Source of the DNA: an uncultured Treponema sp.
Lineage (GTDB): Bacteria > Spirochaetota > Spirochaetia > Treponematales > Treponemataceae
Length of the DNA stretch: 47,075 bases
NCBI GenBank assembly: GCA_937893155.1
Contig: CALBGU010000197.1
Span: forward strand, 1 to 47,075
Reading direction: 5' to 3'
Of the stretch, positions 8,024 to 15,447 are shown piece by piece (position 1 is the first letter of the stretch; each line of letters opens with the position of its first letter). The notes beneath the pieces are model-generated. The model worked only from the letters and a program-made list of their open reading frames with translations, did no database searches and was not told where the DNA came from. Both the position numbers and the translations under genes were made by a program.

Positions 8024-9025
8024 ATGAAGTTAATCTCTGCACCTATGGCAACGCTTTCTCACGAGGCTTTTCGCCGCTTAATCGAACGCTTTGGCGGCTG
8101 TGATGAATACTACACCGAGATGATAAACGCAGGCTCGCTGTTGACGATGGGACCGTTTGAGCCCTTTTATCTATTGAGCGAATGTGCGAAAGAAAAAACG
8201 GTGTGGCAGCTTACGGGCAGCAAACAAGAGCAGATGATAAAGGCGAGCGCGGTTTTGGCGCGGCTGGACGGTGTGGGGATTGATTTGAATATGGGGTGTT
8301 CTGCGCCGCAAATTGCCAAAACGGGCGCGGGCATTGCGTGGATGGAAAAGCCGATTGCAGAAACTGCGGAGTTGGTTCGCGGCATTCGCTCTCAAATCGA
8401 CTCCGCGGCGGCAGAAACAGGCGGGGCAAAAAAGCGGCTGAGCGTAAAAATGCGCTTGGGCGGCGAGGATTGGAGCGAGGCGGGATTGCTTGCGTTTTCA
8501 AAAATGCTCGTCGATGAGGGCGTTGAGCTCATCGCGCTTCACCCGCGCACCAAAAAGGAAAAATACCGCACAAAGCCACAGTACGAAGAAGCGGAGTTTC
8601 TCTGCCAAAATCTTTCCATTCCGATTTATGTGAACGGCGATATTGCCGACGCAGAGAGCGCGCGGTTTGCGCTGTCAAAAGCGCCGAGCGTTCAAGGCTT
8701 GATGATAGCGCGCGCCGCCGCACAAAAGCCGTGGATTTTCGCCGAGATAAAAGCGGGACTTTCTGGCGGCAGTGCAGAAAAAACGAAAATCGACCTGTAC
8801 GAAACGGCGGTGCAGTTTATCGACGACGTGGAAAAATACCAGCCGAAAGAGTTCCACAAAACGCGGTTGCAGCGCTTCTTTTCGTATTATTGCCACAATT
8901 TTTCGTATTGGCACTACGCACAGACAAAATTGCTCAACGCCCCCGACACCGCCGCTGTGCGCGCCGAGCTTGCCGACTATTTTGCAAAGCAGCCCAGCGA
9001 CCGTTTTCTTGAAATCGCGCTGTAA
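8024..9025 (+). CDS. tRNA-dihydrouridine synthase (Dus family)
   Basis: FMN-dependent reductase that converts uridine to dihydrouridine in tRNA. 333 residues, normal for the family. Segments seen: LISAPMATLSHEAFR at the N terminus (usual APM opening), GIDLNMGCSAPQIAKTGAG with the catalytic Cys, SVKMRLGG, ELIALHPRT with the flavin-site His, PIYVNGDI, and GLMIARAAAQKPWIF. The C-terminal ~80 residues form the helical tRNA-binding domain. It follows the Mrp ATPase with a GGAGA ribosome site and is the last gene of that operon; transcription would end in the repeat/terminator region at 9031-9222. Which tRNA position it modifies cannot be told from sequence. Confidence 0.9.
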   Translation: MKLISAPMATLSHEAFRRLIERFGGCDEYYTEMINAGSLLTMGPFEPFYLLSECAKEKTVWQLTGSKQEQMIKASAVLARLDGVGIDLNMGCSAPQIAKTGAGIAWMEKPIAETAELVRGIRSQIDSAAAETGGAKKRLSVKMRLGGEDWSEAGLLAFSKMLVDEGVELIALHPRTKKEKYRTKPQYEEAEFLCQNLSIPIYVNGDIADAESARFALSKAPSVQGLMIARAAAQKPWIFAEIKAGLSGGSAEKTKIDLYETAVQFIDDVEKYQPKEFHKTRLQRFFSYYCHNFSYWHYAQTKLLNAPDTAAVRAELADYFAKQPSDRFLEIAL

Positions 9026-9030
9026 ATTTC

Positions 9031-9222
9031 CCGCGCAATGAACTTAGAAAAAAAAGTTGTGTGTTTTTCGTCCGCGCAGTGAACTTAGAAAAAAAAGTTG
9101 TGTGTTTTTAGTCTGCGCAGTGAACTTAGAAAAAAAAGTTGTGTGTTTTCTGTCCGCGCAGTGAACTTAGAAAAAAAAGTTGTCTGTTTTTTCTCTGCGC
9201 AACGAACTTTTTTTTCTAAGAA
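9031..9222. repeat. 41-bp tandem repeat, four direct copies plus an inverted end copy
   Basis: Copies begin at 9031, 9072, 9113 and 9154, exactly 41 bases apart. Each carries GCGCARTGAACTTAG, eight A, GTTGTGTG and a T-run. A fifth GCGCAAC at 9197 leads into the same core in reverse orientation (AACTTTTTTTTCTAAG, 9205-9220). A period of 41 is not a multiple of three and no frame is conserved, so it is non-coding. It fills the gap between two converging genes. Confidence 0.9.
9166..9220. terminator. bidirectional terminator built from repeat copies 4 and 5
   Basis: CTTAGAAAAAAAAGTT (9166-9181) and AACTTTTTTTTCTAAG (9205-9220) form a perfect 16-bp stem with a 23-base loop. T-rich sequence follows on the plus side and A/T-rich sequence on the other. 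It lies between the stop of the dihydrouridine synthase and the stop of the LRR gene. Confidence 0.7.
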
Positions 9223-9239
9223 GATTTTTTATCGCTCGA

Positions 9240-11261
9240 TTATCGCTCGATGGGCAAAATTCCTGTTTCGGACGTGCTCAAAATCTTAATGAGCGCGCGA
9301 TTGTAGGCGTTTTCGATGTTTATATATGCCCATTGCTTGTCGGTGCCGCAATAATGCAGGTGAGTGAGCGTTTCGGGGAGCGCGTTTTTTCCGATGTATC
9401 TGATGGATTTTTCGAGCGTGATTTCGCTGAGCAAACGGCAGTCTGAAAATGCGTCGTCCAGAATGATTTCGAGCGATTTTGGGAAGCGAATGTCTGCAAG
9501 CGAGGTGCAATGTATGAATGCGGAGTTCAAGATTTCTTTCACATTGTCCATTCCCGAAACACTCGAAAGACGCTCGCATTGAAGAAACGTTTCGTTGTTT
9601 ATGCGCGTGAGATTTGTGCTGATTTTTGCGCGTTCAAGATTTTTGCACGCAAAAAAAGCACGCTCGCCGAGAGAAACAACGCTGTCGGGGATATCGACCG
9701 AGCGCAATGCGGTGCAGAGCGAAAAGGCATTATTGCCGATTTCTTTGACGGAATCGGGAATGGCTATGCGCTCGAGTTTTTTGCATTCGCTAAAACAATA
9801 GTCTGGAATTGCGGTCAAGGTGCTCGGCAGGCGCACGGAGGCGAGTTTTGAGCAGTTTTCAAATGCCGAGCTTTCAATGCTTTTTACCGAGTCGCCGATG
9901 AATACGCTTTGAATGTCTGCGTTTTTAAAGGCGTTTTCTTTGATTGTTTCCACCGTTTCGGGAATAACGAAATCGGTTTTTGTGTTGTCGGTGAGGACGA
10001 TGAGCGTTTTGCCGTCTGCGCTGAATGCAAATCCGTCGTGCACGTTGAGCGCGGGCGCGTCCACGCTTTGCAGACGGGCGTTTTTAATGAACGTGTATAT
10101 CTCTGCATTTAAAATGCGTTTGGGCAAAAAAACGAACTCTTCGAGCGCGGCAAGGTGAATGTTTTCCCAATAATATGTCTTCACTCCATTTGCGATGCTG
10201 GTGATGACGACTTTTTTTAGTTCGGAGCAGTTTTCGATGAGTTCAAAATCGACTTTTCCCGTGCAAAAAAAGACCGCTTCGCTGCCGTTTATACGTATTG
10301 AGCCGTTCATTCTGTCCATAAATGCCCAATCGATGCCGCACAGTTTTGCCGCCGCGATGATTTCGTCTGCGCTGCGCATTTTGTCGGTAAAAACGTCGAG
10401 GAATTTTTCAAATGATTCTTTCCATTCGTCGTAGTTTGTGCTTAAAAAAATCGTTGCAACGTTTTGAGCGTATTTCAAAATGACTCGGAAATACAGCATA
10501 TCGTGGCTGTCGATGATTGCCTCGAAATCTTCGCCGTATTTTTCTTTGTACAGCGCGAAAAATCCGTTCACCACCGACTGCGACAGCGCAGTAAACTTTT
10601 GGAATTTGCCTTTTTCTTTGTCAAAAACGGCTTTTGTGGTGAGCGCCTCGAGTTCTTCGTCCCACGGCACCTCGTAATGAAACAAATCGAAGTAATGATG
10701 AGAGAACGGAAGACTGCCGTTTTGGTAGCATTGCAAAAGATATTTTGATGCTTCGTCATTGGCACCGCGCGAACTGGCTTTTCGGAGCATTTCAAGACCG
10801 CGCTGTTTTTCTTCGTCGGATTTTGCAGATTCAAAGAGCTTTTTGCCATAGCGAAAGAGAATCCGATTTTCTGCTTCCACCGTGGGCGCGGCTTTGAGCG
10901 CGTCATCTTCTGCGCCGATTTCAAAGAGCGCCTCATAATGCCCGCCTGCCACCGCCTGCTCCAAAAGCGAACTGTCTTCTTTGCCGCCCAAAAGCCAGAG
11001 CTTGTATTGCGCTTCGTGATTGCCGAGTTGTGCGGCTTTTTTGTACCAATAGAGCATTTTGGCGCGCAAATCCTTGATGATGTGCACTTGCGCGCGCGTT
11101 TTTTCGGTGTGGCGCGCATAATCTGGCTCGGATAGCCTGAGTTTTTCCTTGATGGAATGCTCCTCGTACCAGCTTGCAAGTTCCATCTGCCATTCTGTAT
11201 CGCCCGCTTCTGCCGCCTCTTCAATACGCCGCAGTTCTTTCATCTCATCTTCAATATCCAT
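9240..11261 (-). CDS. Sel1-like repeat plus BspA-type leucine-rich repeat protein
   Basis: 673 residues with no signal peptide or membrane segment, so probably cytoplasmic. Residues ~30-200 hold helical Sel1-like repeats (MLYWYKKAAQLGNHEAQYKL, then EMLRKASSRGANDEASKYLL). A middle region (~200-400) has no recognised domain. Residues ~420-640 carry at least seven BspA/LRR_5 units with the pattern IPxSVxxIxxxAFxxCxxLxxVxIP, for example IPDSVKEIGNNAFSLCTALRSVDIP. Both repeat types mediate protein-protein contact, so a scaffold role is the most that can be said. It is the last gene of the minus operon 13028-9240 and starts five bases after the glycosyltransferase stop. BspA repeats are usually on exported surface proteins, so the missing export signal is notable. 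Confidence 0.82.
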   Translation of the reverse strand: MDIEDEMKELRRIEEAAEAGDTEWQMELASWYEEHSIKEKLRLSEPDYARHTEKTRAQVHIIKDLRAKMLYWYKKAAQLGNHEAQYKLWLLGGKEDSSLLEQAVAGGHYEALFEIGAEDDALKAAPTVEAENRILFRYGKKLFESAKSDEEKQRGLEMLRKASSRGANDEASKYLLQCYQNGSLPFSHHYFDLFHYEVPWDEELEALTTKAVFDKEKGKFQKFTALSQSVVNGFFALYKEKYGEDFEAIIDSHDMLYFRVILKYAQNVATIFLSTNYDEWKESFEKFLDVFTDKMRSADEIIAAAKLCGIDWAFMDRMNGSIRINGSEAVFFCTGKVDFELIENCSELKKVVITSIANGVKTYYWENIHLAALEEFVFLPKRILNAEIYTFIKNARLQSVDAPALNVHDGFAFSADGKTLIVLTDNTKTDFVIPETVETIKENAFKNADIQSVFIGDSVKSIESSAFENCSKLASVRLPSTLTAIPDYCFSECKKLERIAIPDSVKEIGNNAFSLCTALRSVDIPDSVVSLGERAFFACKNLERAKISTNLTRINNETFLQCERLSSVSGMDNVKEILNSAFIHCTSLADIRFPKSLEIILDDAFSDCRLLSEITLEKSIRYIGKNALPETLTHLHYCGTDKQWAYINIENAYNRALIKILSTSETGILPIER

Positions 11262-11266
11262 TGCGC

Positions 11267-12283
11267 TTATTTTTTCCCCTTGAGTTTTTTCGCCAAACCG
11301 CGCGCGCCGCCTACCATCGCTTCAAGTGCGTTGAACACGGGCGAACAATGCGCCTTGAGGTCGGCAAGCGTAAACGTGAGCGGACTTTGCATAATGCTCA
11401 CAATGCGCGCGTCGTTAATCAAATGCACCGCGTTGAACTGAAACTTCGGCTCGGCTATCATCGCTTTTACATCGTCAGGGATTTCCCCCGCTTCCTTGAT
11501 GCGCATTTGCAATGCCTTGTCCGCCAGCTTGTAATACGGAATGTAGTTTTTGCCCGAAAACTCGCTCGAATAATAGTGAATGATTTTCGCGCCTTTCAAA
11601 AACGCCAATCCCCCGTGGCTCGGCTGACAATTCCACTCGCCCGAAAGCTCTTGCATCTTCATTCCCGTGCGATAATTCGCTTCGTTCAATGCGCTCTGGT
11701 CGTGCTTATCGTGCTTTTCGTACGCGCTGTATTTCCACGCCTCGTTCCACGCCTTGAACAGCGCGACGCTCTGTGCTTTCTCTGCCTCCGTGTCCGCTTT
11801 CGCCAAAATCACGCCGCCGTTGATGTTGCCGCCAAGCGCGCTCGTGCCGTGAAAGCCCAGCTTTTTGTCGCGGGACAAAAAATATTTCTGGTGAATATGC
11901 TCGTTCAATCGGCAATGCCCGTCCAAAATGCCGCCCGTCGTCGCCTCCACACGCTCGATGTCGCTCAAATCATCGGCAATAATCGTGTCGCAGTCGATGT
12001 AGAGAAAACTGCCCGAAACGTATTCTGGAATTGCGGTCTTAATCAAGCGGCTTCTGTCCACATTCGGCACGTCGTCGGCAAACGGCACGGCGATAATCTC
12101 CGTTGCATACTGAGCCAACGCCGCCCTCTTGTTTTCCGCCGTGAACGTCGCCTGTGTCTTGTCGTCCACGAGAACCACAACGTGCGCACTCGGATTGTGC
12201 AGTTTAAGCGAATACACCGACATCAGAGCCTGCTCGTAATATAAATCCTTCGTCGTCGAAGTCAAAACATACACATATTTCAT
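11267..12283 (-). CDS. GT8-like glycosyltransferase (GT-A fold)
   Basis: 338-residue putative nucleotide-sugar-dependent glycosyltransferase. The N terminus is the nucleotide-binding half (YVYVLTSTTKDLYYEQALMSVYSLKLHNP), the metal-binding DxD is in FLYIDCDTIIADD, and later NINGGVILAK and HDQSALNEA are typical of GT8-like enzymes. There is no membrane segment, so it should act at the cytoplasmic face. The start has a strong ribosome site (GGAGGGG). It sits between the DUF6261-like gene (25 bases upstream) and the Sel1/BspA gene (five bases downstream) in one operon. The sugar and acceptor are unknown; nearness to CotH, VTC and TagF-like genes suggests surface-polymer work. Confidence 0.78.
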   Translation of the reverse strand: MKYVYVLTSTTKDLYYEQALMSVYSLKLHNPSAHVVVLVDDKTQATFTAENKRAALAQYATEIIAVPFADDVPNVDRSRLIKTAIPEYVSGSFLYIDCDTIIADDLSDIERVEATTGGILDGHCRLNEHIHQKYFLSRDKKLGFHGTSALGGNINGGVILAKADTEAEKAQSVALFKAWNEAWKYSAYEKHDKHDQSALNEANYRTGMKMQELSGEWNCQPSHGGLAFLKGAKIIHYYSSEFSGKNYIPYYKLADKALQMRIKEAGEIPDDVKAMIAEPKFQFNAVHLINDARIVSIMQSPLTFTLADLKAHCSPVFNALEAMVGGARGLAKKLKGKK

Positions 12284-12308
12284 TTTTCCCCTCCGCTCTC
12301 TGCGCTCT

Positions 12309-13028
12309 TTACGCCTGTGTTTTCGGAGAAACAGCCTGAGCCTGCTTTGCGGGCTTCACGGCGGCATTTGCGCGCGCAATTTCCTTCTCGATTTCGGCAA
12401 GGAACGGCTTGTATGTGTCGCCCTCTACCACGCAAATCGCGTTCAGATACGGCAAAATCTCGTTATTTACCAGCGAAAGAATCTCGCGCTTGATGACATA
12501 CGCCGATTTCTCGCTGTTCGCCGCGCTCGTTTGCACCGTCGTCTTTGTAAGCGCAGAAAACGCCTCTGCCGCTTCTCTAACGCGCTCGATTCGCTCTGTC
12601 ATACCGCGAAGGGCTTTAACCGCCTCGGCGATTTTCGGCTCGCTCAAACGCTTCAACATATCGTCCGTCTTTGAATACTGCACGGCGTAACGCTCGCCCG
12701 TGATTGCGCGCCCGAACTGTTGCAGCACCGCATAGACCGCCTCTGCCGCCGCCGCTTCGTCCGCAAACGGAGACGCGCACAAGCCCTCGGCGTAGGTGAA
12801 CAGCAGGCGAATCTCACTGTCGCACGCGCTGTCGGCTTTGTCGAGGCTCGCCGAATCCGTCGCCTTGCCTGTTGTGTCGGAAAGGTGAACACGCTTTGCC
12901 TCAAGGTCGGCGAAAAGAGTGTTGATGCGCTCGTTTTTGATGTCCGCTTTTCTGTCTGCGTACAAATTGCCCAAATTTTTCGCTAAAAATGCCACGTCTT
13001 TGATTGTCATACTTACGCTTGCTTTCAT
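12309..13028 (-). CDS. DUF6261-like hypothetical protein, copy 1
   Basis: 239 residues, mostly helical, no signal peptide, ending in an Ala/Lys/Gln-rich tail. I know no function. It resembles the protein at 31167-31913 in plan: an opening of ~60 residues, a segment D/SLDKADSACDSEIRLLF against ESADSARDADFKRVL, a conserved middle, KREILSLVNNEILPYLN against KKELISFFNGEILSYLE, and a low-complexity Ala/Lys/Gln tail. That layout recalls the DUF6261 family of Bacteroidetes and Treponema; the family name is from memory. ATG 13028 is chosen over an upstream in-frame start at 13193 because of the GAGAGG ribosome site and the promoter at 13058-13086. It is the first gene of the operon with the GT8-like and Sel1/BspA genes. 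Confidence 0.7.
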   Translation of the reverse strand: MKASVSMTIKDVAFLAKNLGNLYADRKADIKNERINTLFADLEAKRVHLSDTTGKATDSASLDKADSACDSEIRLLFTYAEGLCASPFADEAAAAEAVYAVLQQFGRAITGERYAVQYSKTDDMLKRLSEPKIAEAVKALRGMTERIERVREAAEAFSALTKTTVQTSAANSEKSAYVIKREILSLVNNEILPYLNAICVVEGDTYKPFLAEIEKEIARANAAVKPAKQAQAVSPKTQA

Positions 13029-13057
13029 AAAAATCCTCTCAAAATGAATGTATGGAT

Positions 13058-13086
13058 ATTCTAAAGAAAAACGGCGCGTGTTGCAA
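13058..13086 (-). promoter_or_regulatory. strong sigma70-type promoter of the 13028-9240 operon
   Basis: On the minus strand TTGCAA (13086-13081), 17 bases and TAGAAT (13063-13058) lie 30 bases before the start at 13028. The phased repeat array at 13097-13258 begins just upstream. Confidence 0.65.
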
Positions 13087-13096
13087 TGCGTATTTT

Positions 13097-13258
13097 TGGC
13101 TATGAGCTCACTTGACGTGCGGACGACGATAGCCAAGTTGGCTATGAGCGTTTTTGAAAGATTTTGACAGATTTTTGCTTTGGCTATGCTCATTTTTGAC
13201 TGATTTTGACGTAGCCAAGTTGGCTATGGAAATCCTGAAGCGAAAATCGCCATAGCCA
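13097..13258. repeat. phased array of TGGCTATG motifs with two palindromes
   Basis: TGGCTATG occurs at 13097, 13139, 13181 and 13221 (spacings 42, 42, 40), and in reverse as CATAGCCA at 13251-13258. Two copies sit inside near-identical palindromes, ATAGCCAAGTTGGCTAT (13129-13145) and GTAGCCAAGTTGGCTAT (13211-13227). Spacers share TTTTTGA/GATTTTGAC. The array lies immediately upstream of the 13058-13086 promoter. Confidence 0.8.
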
Positions 13259-13305
13259 CCACGGCTGAATGAATTTTCTCTTCAGGACGGCGAAAAAAAT
13301 TTTTT

Positions 13306-14592
13306 TTATTCTGTTGACGCGAAAGCGGAATCAAGCCAAATAATGCGCTCTTTTAGCCACGAGGTCATATAGTCCACTTCGGCGCGGTACGTCTTTCGCT
13401 GTCGATAGCCTTTTGTATTCGGCCATTGCATCCGCCCGAATCGCTGCCATATCGTGTTGTCAATATTCGCGTCGTACTCAAGTTCTGTGGCAGATTGCAA
13501 AATCCATTCTATGCTGTTTTCCACCTTGTCCCGACAGTCTGCCCAGCGCTCTGCAACTTTTTGGCGAAAAAACTCATCTTCCCAAAGCCGCTTAAACCAA
13601 TGCTGAGATTGAATTAAAAGCCCCTCCGTTTCGCCTGAGCCGTGGTGCTGCGCGTTGCCGCAAGCGATGTCAAAATCCCAAATCGGTCCCATGTGCAATT
13701 TTTTGTCCGCGCTCGAATAAAACAAAAAACACGAATCTTGAAAACGTGCGTCGTGATTTTTTGTGTATTCGTTAATCAAGTACCAATCCACGAAACTTTC
13801 TAAATCAACGAACTCTCGGTAACCTGTTTTTTCATCTTTGAAGCTGTCGGAAAACAGCACATTTTCAAAATCCTGTAATTTCTTTTCTGCCGCTCGATAA
13901 TAGTCGATTGTTTCGCCCTTTTTTTCGCGAATCGAAAACTTTACCCCCTTGGTTGATGTAAAATTCCATTCCCGATTAAGACGCGAGTTCACTTCTGCCA
14001 AAAAAGAGCCGTCGTCAAGGTTAAGCCGCGCTGGAGAGATTTCCAGCTTTTCCATAAGTCCATAAAGCCCCAGATATTTATTGTTCAACACGAGGTGTAC
14101 GAACTGCGTTTTTGCTGTCCAGCCCGCGTGGTCAAAGATTTCTGCGCCAATATGATACGAATAGACGTTTCTTAGCGACGTTTTGTCGGTAACGTTGGCT
14201 TGAAGCACCCATTTTCGCGCCGCGTTCATTCCAAAAAGCTCTTTTTCCTCGTCCAACTTCAAAAGATACGAGCGTTTATTTGTGTAAATAGTATTCCAAG
14301 TGGAGTTTCCGTGCCCGCGAATACGGCATTTTAAGCCGCGTGTATCGCCTATTTGCATTTCAGCTTCTGCAAAATCCTTGCAGAAAAGCACTTCTGCTCT
14401 GCGATAATTTTCTTTTGAATTGACAGCCTTCAAACCGTCGGTCGTGATAATTACAAACGGGAGATTTGAGTTTTTTAGACCAATATAGTGATTGAGTTGT
14501 GCTTCTGCAGAACGTCTAAAATTGTGGGCAAAACTCACGAAAAGCAAAAAAAAGAATAACGAAAATAAAAAAGAATAGCGTTTTATACTCAT
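13306..14592 (-). CDS. CotH kinase family protein, membrane-anchored, copy 1
   Basis: 428 residues. CotH proteins are secreted or surface protein kinase-like enzymes first known from the spore coat and often found beside exopolysaccharide genes. Residues 5-25 (FLFSLFFFLLFVSFA) are a signal anchor. Family segments: LKCRIRGHGNSTW, NKRSYLLKL, RKWVLQANVTDKTSLRN, LYGLMEKLEI, WYLINEYTKNHD and the signature MGPIWDFDIACGN. The start at ATG 14592 puts the signal anchor at the N terminus; the frame continues to 14631, but those residues are encoded by the palindrome at 14598-14631. No ribosome site is visible. It diverges from a VTC-domain gene, a pairing often seen with CotH. A paralogue of similar layout lies at 25671-26915. 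Confidence 0.85.
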   Translation of the reverse strand: MSIKRYSFLFSLFFFLLFVSFAHNFRRSAEAQLNHYIGLKNSNLPFVIITTDGLKAVNSKENYRRAEVLFCKDFAEAEMQIGDTRGLKCRIRGHGNSTWNTIYTNKRSYLLKLDEEKELFGMNAARKWVLQANVTDKTSLRNVYSYHIGAEIFDHAGWTAKTQFVHLVLNNKYLGLYGLMEKLEISPARLNLDDGSFLAEVNSRLNREWNFTSTKGVKFSIREKKGETIDYYRAAEKKLQDFENVLFSDSFKDEKTGYREFVDLESFVDWYLINEYTKNHDARFQDSCFLFYSSADKKLHMGPIWDFDIACGNAQHHGSGETEGLLIQSQHWFKRLWEDEFFRQKVAERWADCRDKVENSIEWILQSATELEYDANIDNTIWQRFGRMQWPNTKGYRQRKTYRAEVDYMTSWLKERIIWLDSAFASTE

Positions 14593-14597
14593 AATGC

Positions 14598-14631
14598 TTG
14601 ACAGGTTACCGATTAATCGGTAACCTGTCAA
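14598..14631. promoter_or_regulatory. perfect 34-bp palindrome between divergent CotH and VTC genes
   Basis: Arm TTGACAGGTTACCGATT is followed directly by its exact reverse complement, with no spacer. It ends two bases before the VTC ATG (14634) and begins five bases before the CotH ATG (14592), occupying both ribosome-site positions. Each end reads TTGACA outward-in, so each strand has a potential -35 with a weak -10-like TAACCT 17 bases on. That would start both transcripts near the ATGs. It could be an operator, a cruciform or an inserted palindromic element. Confidence 0.75.
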
Positions 14632-14633
14632 CT

Positions 14634-15341
14634 ATGCAGACAGAAAAAAAATGGCGGCACGAATACAAATATCTTTCGCCTGAATACATCTTGACCGCCC
14701 TCGAAGCTCGCGCAAAGTGCGTGCTTGAAACCGACAAACACACGGGGGACGCGGGATTTTACGCAATTCGCTCGATTTATTTCGACGATTATCGAAACAC
14801 CTGCTATTTTGAAAACGAAGACGGCACTGACCCGCGCGAAAAGTTCAGAATAAGAGCCTATAACTGCTCGAAAGAGCGCATTTCGCTTGAGCTCAAGCAA
14901 AAAGAGCGGGGCAAATGCCACAAGGTATCTTGTCCGATGAGTTTGGCGATGACGGAGGAGATTATGGCGGGGAAAATCCCGAGAATCGACAGCGATACGC
15001 CGTATCTCATCAAAAAGCTCATTTGCCAAATGCACAGCCGCGCGCTCCGTCCTGTCGTCATCGTCAGCTATGAGAGAGTGCCGCTTGTCTATCGAGCAGG
15101 AAATGTGCGCGTAACGTTCGACCGCAACATTCGCTCTAGCGCAGACATCGCGGGATTTTTTGCGAGAGATGTGCCGAGCCGCCCGATTTTGAGCGTGAAC
15201 ACGAATATGATTGAAGTCAAGTTCGACGAGTTCCTGCCCGATTTCATCAGCGAGATTTTGCAGACAACACGGCTTTCTCAAACGTCGTTTTCTAAGTATT
15301 ATTTATGCCGCCGTTATAATATGGCTGCAGAAAGATTATAA
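14634..15341 (+). CDS. VTC domain protein (polyphosphate polymerase-like)
   Basis: 235 residues matching the VTC/CYTH-type tunnel fold, whose founder makes polyphosphate in yeast. Seen: the N-terminal KWRHEYKYLSPEYI, the basic/acidic tunnel strands YAIRSIYFDDYRNTCYFE, EKFRIRAYN, ISLELKQKERGKCHKVSCP, RPVVIVSYERVPLVY, VRVTFDRNIRSS, MIEVKFDEFLPDFI, and the closing SFSKYYLCRRY. The alternating Arg/Lys/Glu residues are those expected for phosphate binding. The family is best known beside CotH and DUF4956 genes, which is the layout here; the bacterial function is not settled. ATG 14634 lacks a ribosome site because a palindrome fills that position; a TTG at 14598 is an alternative. Confidence 0.85.
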   Translation: MQTEKKWRHEYKYLSPEYILTALEARAKCVLETDKHTGDAGFYAIRSIYFDDYRNTCYFENEDGTDPREKFRIRAYNCSKERISLELKQKERGKCHKVSCPMSLAMTEEIMAGKIPRIDSDTPYLIKKLICQMHSRALRPVVIVSYERVPLVYRAGNVRVTFDRNIRSSADIAGFFARDVPSRPILSVNTNMIEVKFDEFLPDFISEILQTTRLSQTSFSKYYLCRRYNMAAERL

Positions 15342-15346
15342 GAAAG

Positions 15347-15430
15347 ATTATCGGGTCAAGCCCGATAATGACACTGCAATAAGCATTGTCGAAATTAAGC
15401 AACTGTCATTGCCGTGCTTGACGCGGCAAT
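15347..15430. repeat. two back-to-back intergenic hairpin repeats
   Basis: ATTATCGGG-TCAAG-CCCGATAAT (15347-15369) and ATTGCCG-N9-CGGCAAT (15408-15430), both containing a CTTGA/TCAAG loop, lie between the VTC and DUF4956 genes. They resemble REP-type dispersed intergenic hairpins; partial relatives occur at 3477-3513 and near 36582-36600. Confidence 0.6.
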
Positions 15431-15447
15431 CTATTAGGAGCAAAAGA

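Noticed and set aside
9031..9222. Possible CRISPR array
   Set aside because: Copies are contiguous with near-identical whole units and no unique spacers, and no cas genes are in the window. The same holds for 13097-13258 and 18069-18188.
11174..12244. 356-residue plus-strand open frame opposite the GT8-like gene
   Set aside because: Antisense shadow; Arg/Val/His-rich with no motif, while the minus frame has a DxD motif and ribosome site.
13029..13193. 55-residue N-terminal extension of the DUF6261-like protein
   Set aside because: It would run through the promoter and phased repeat array; ATG 13028 has the ribosome site.
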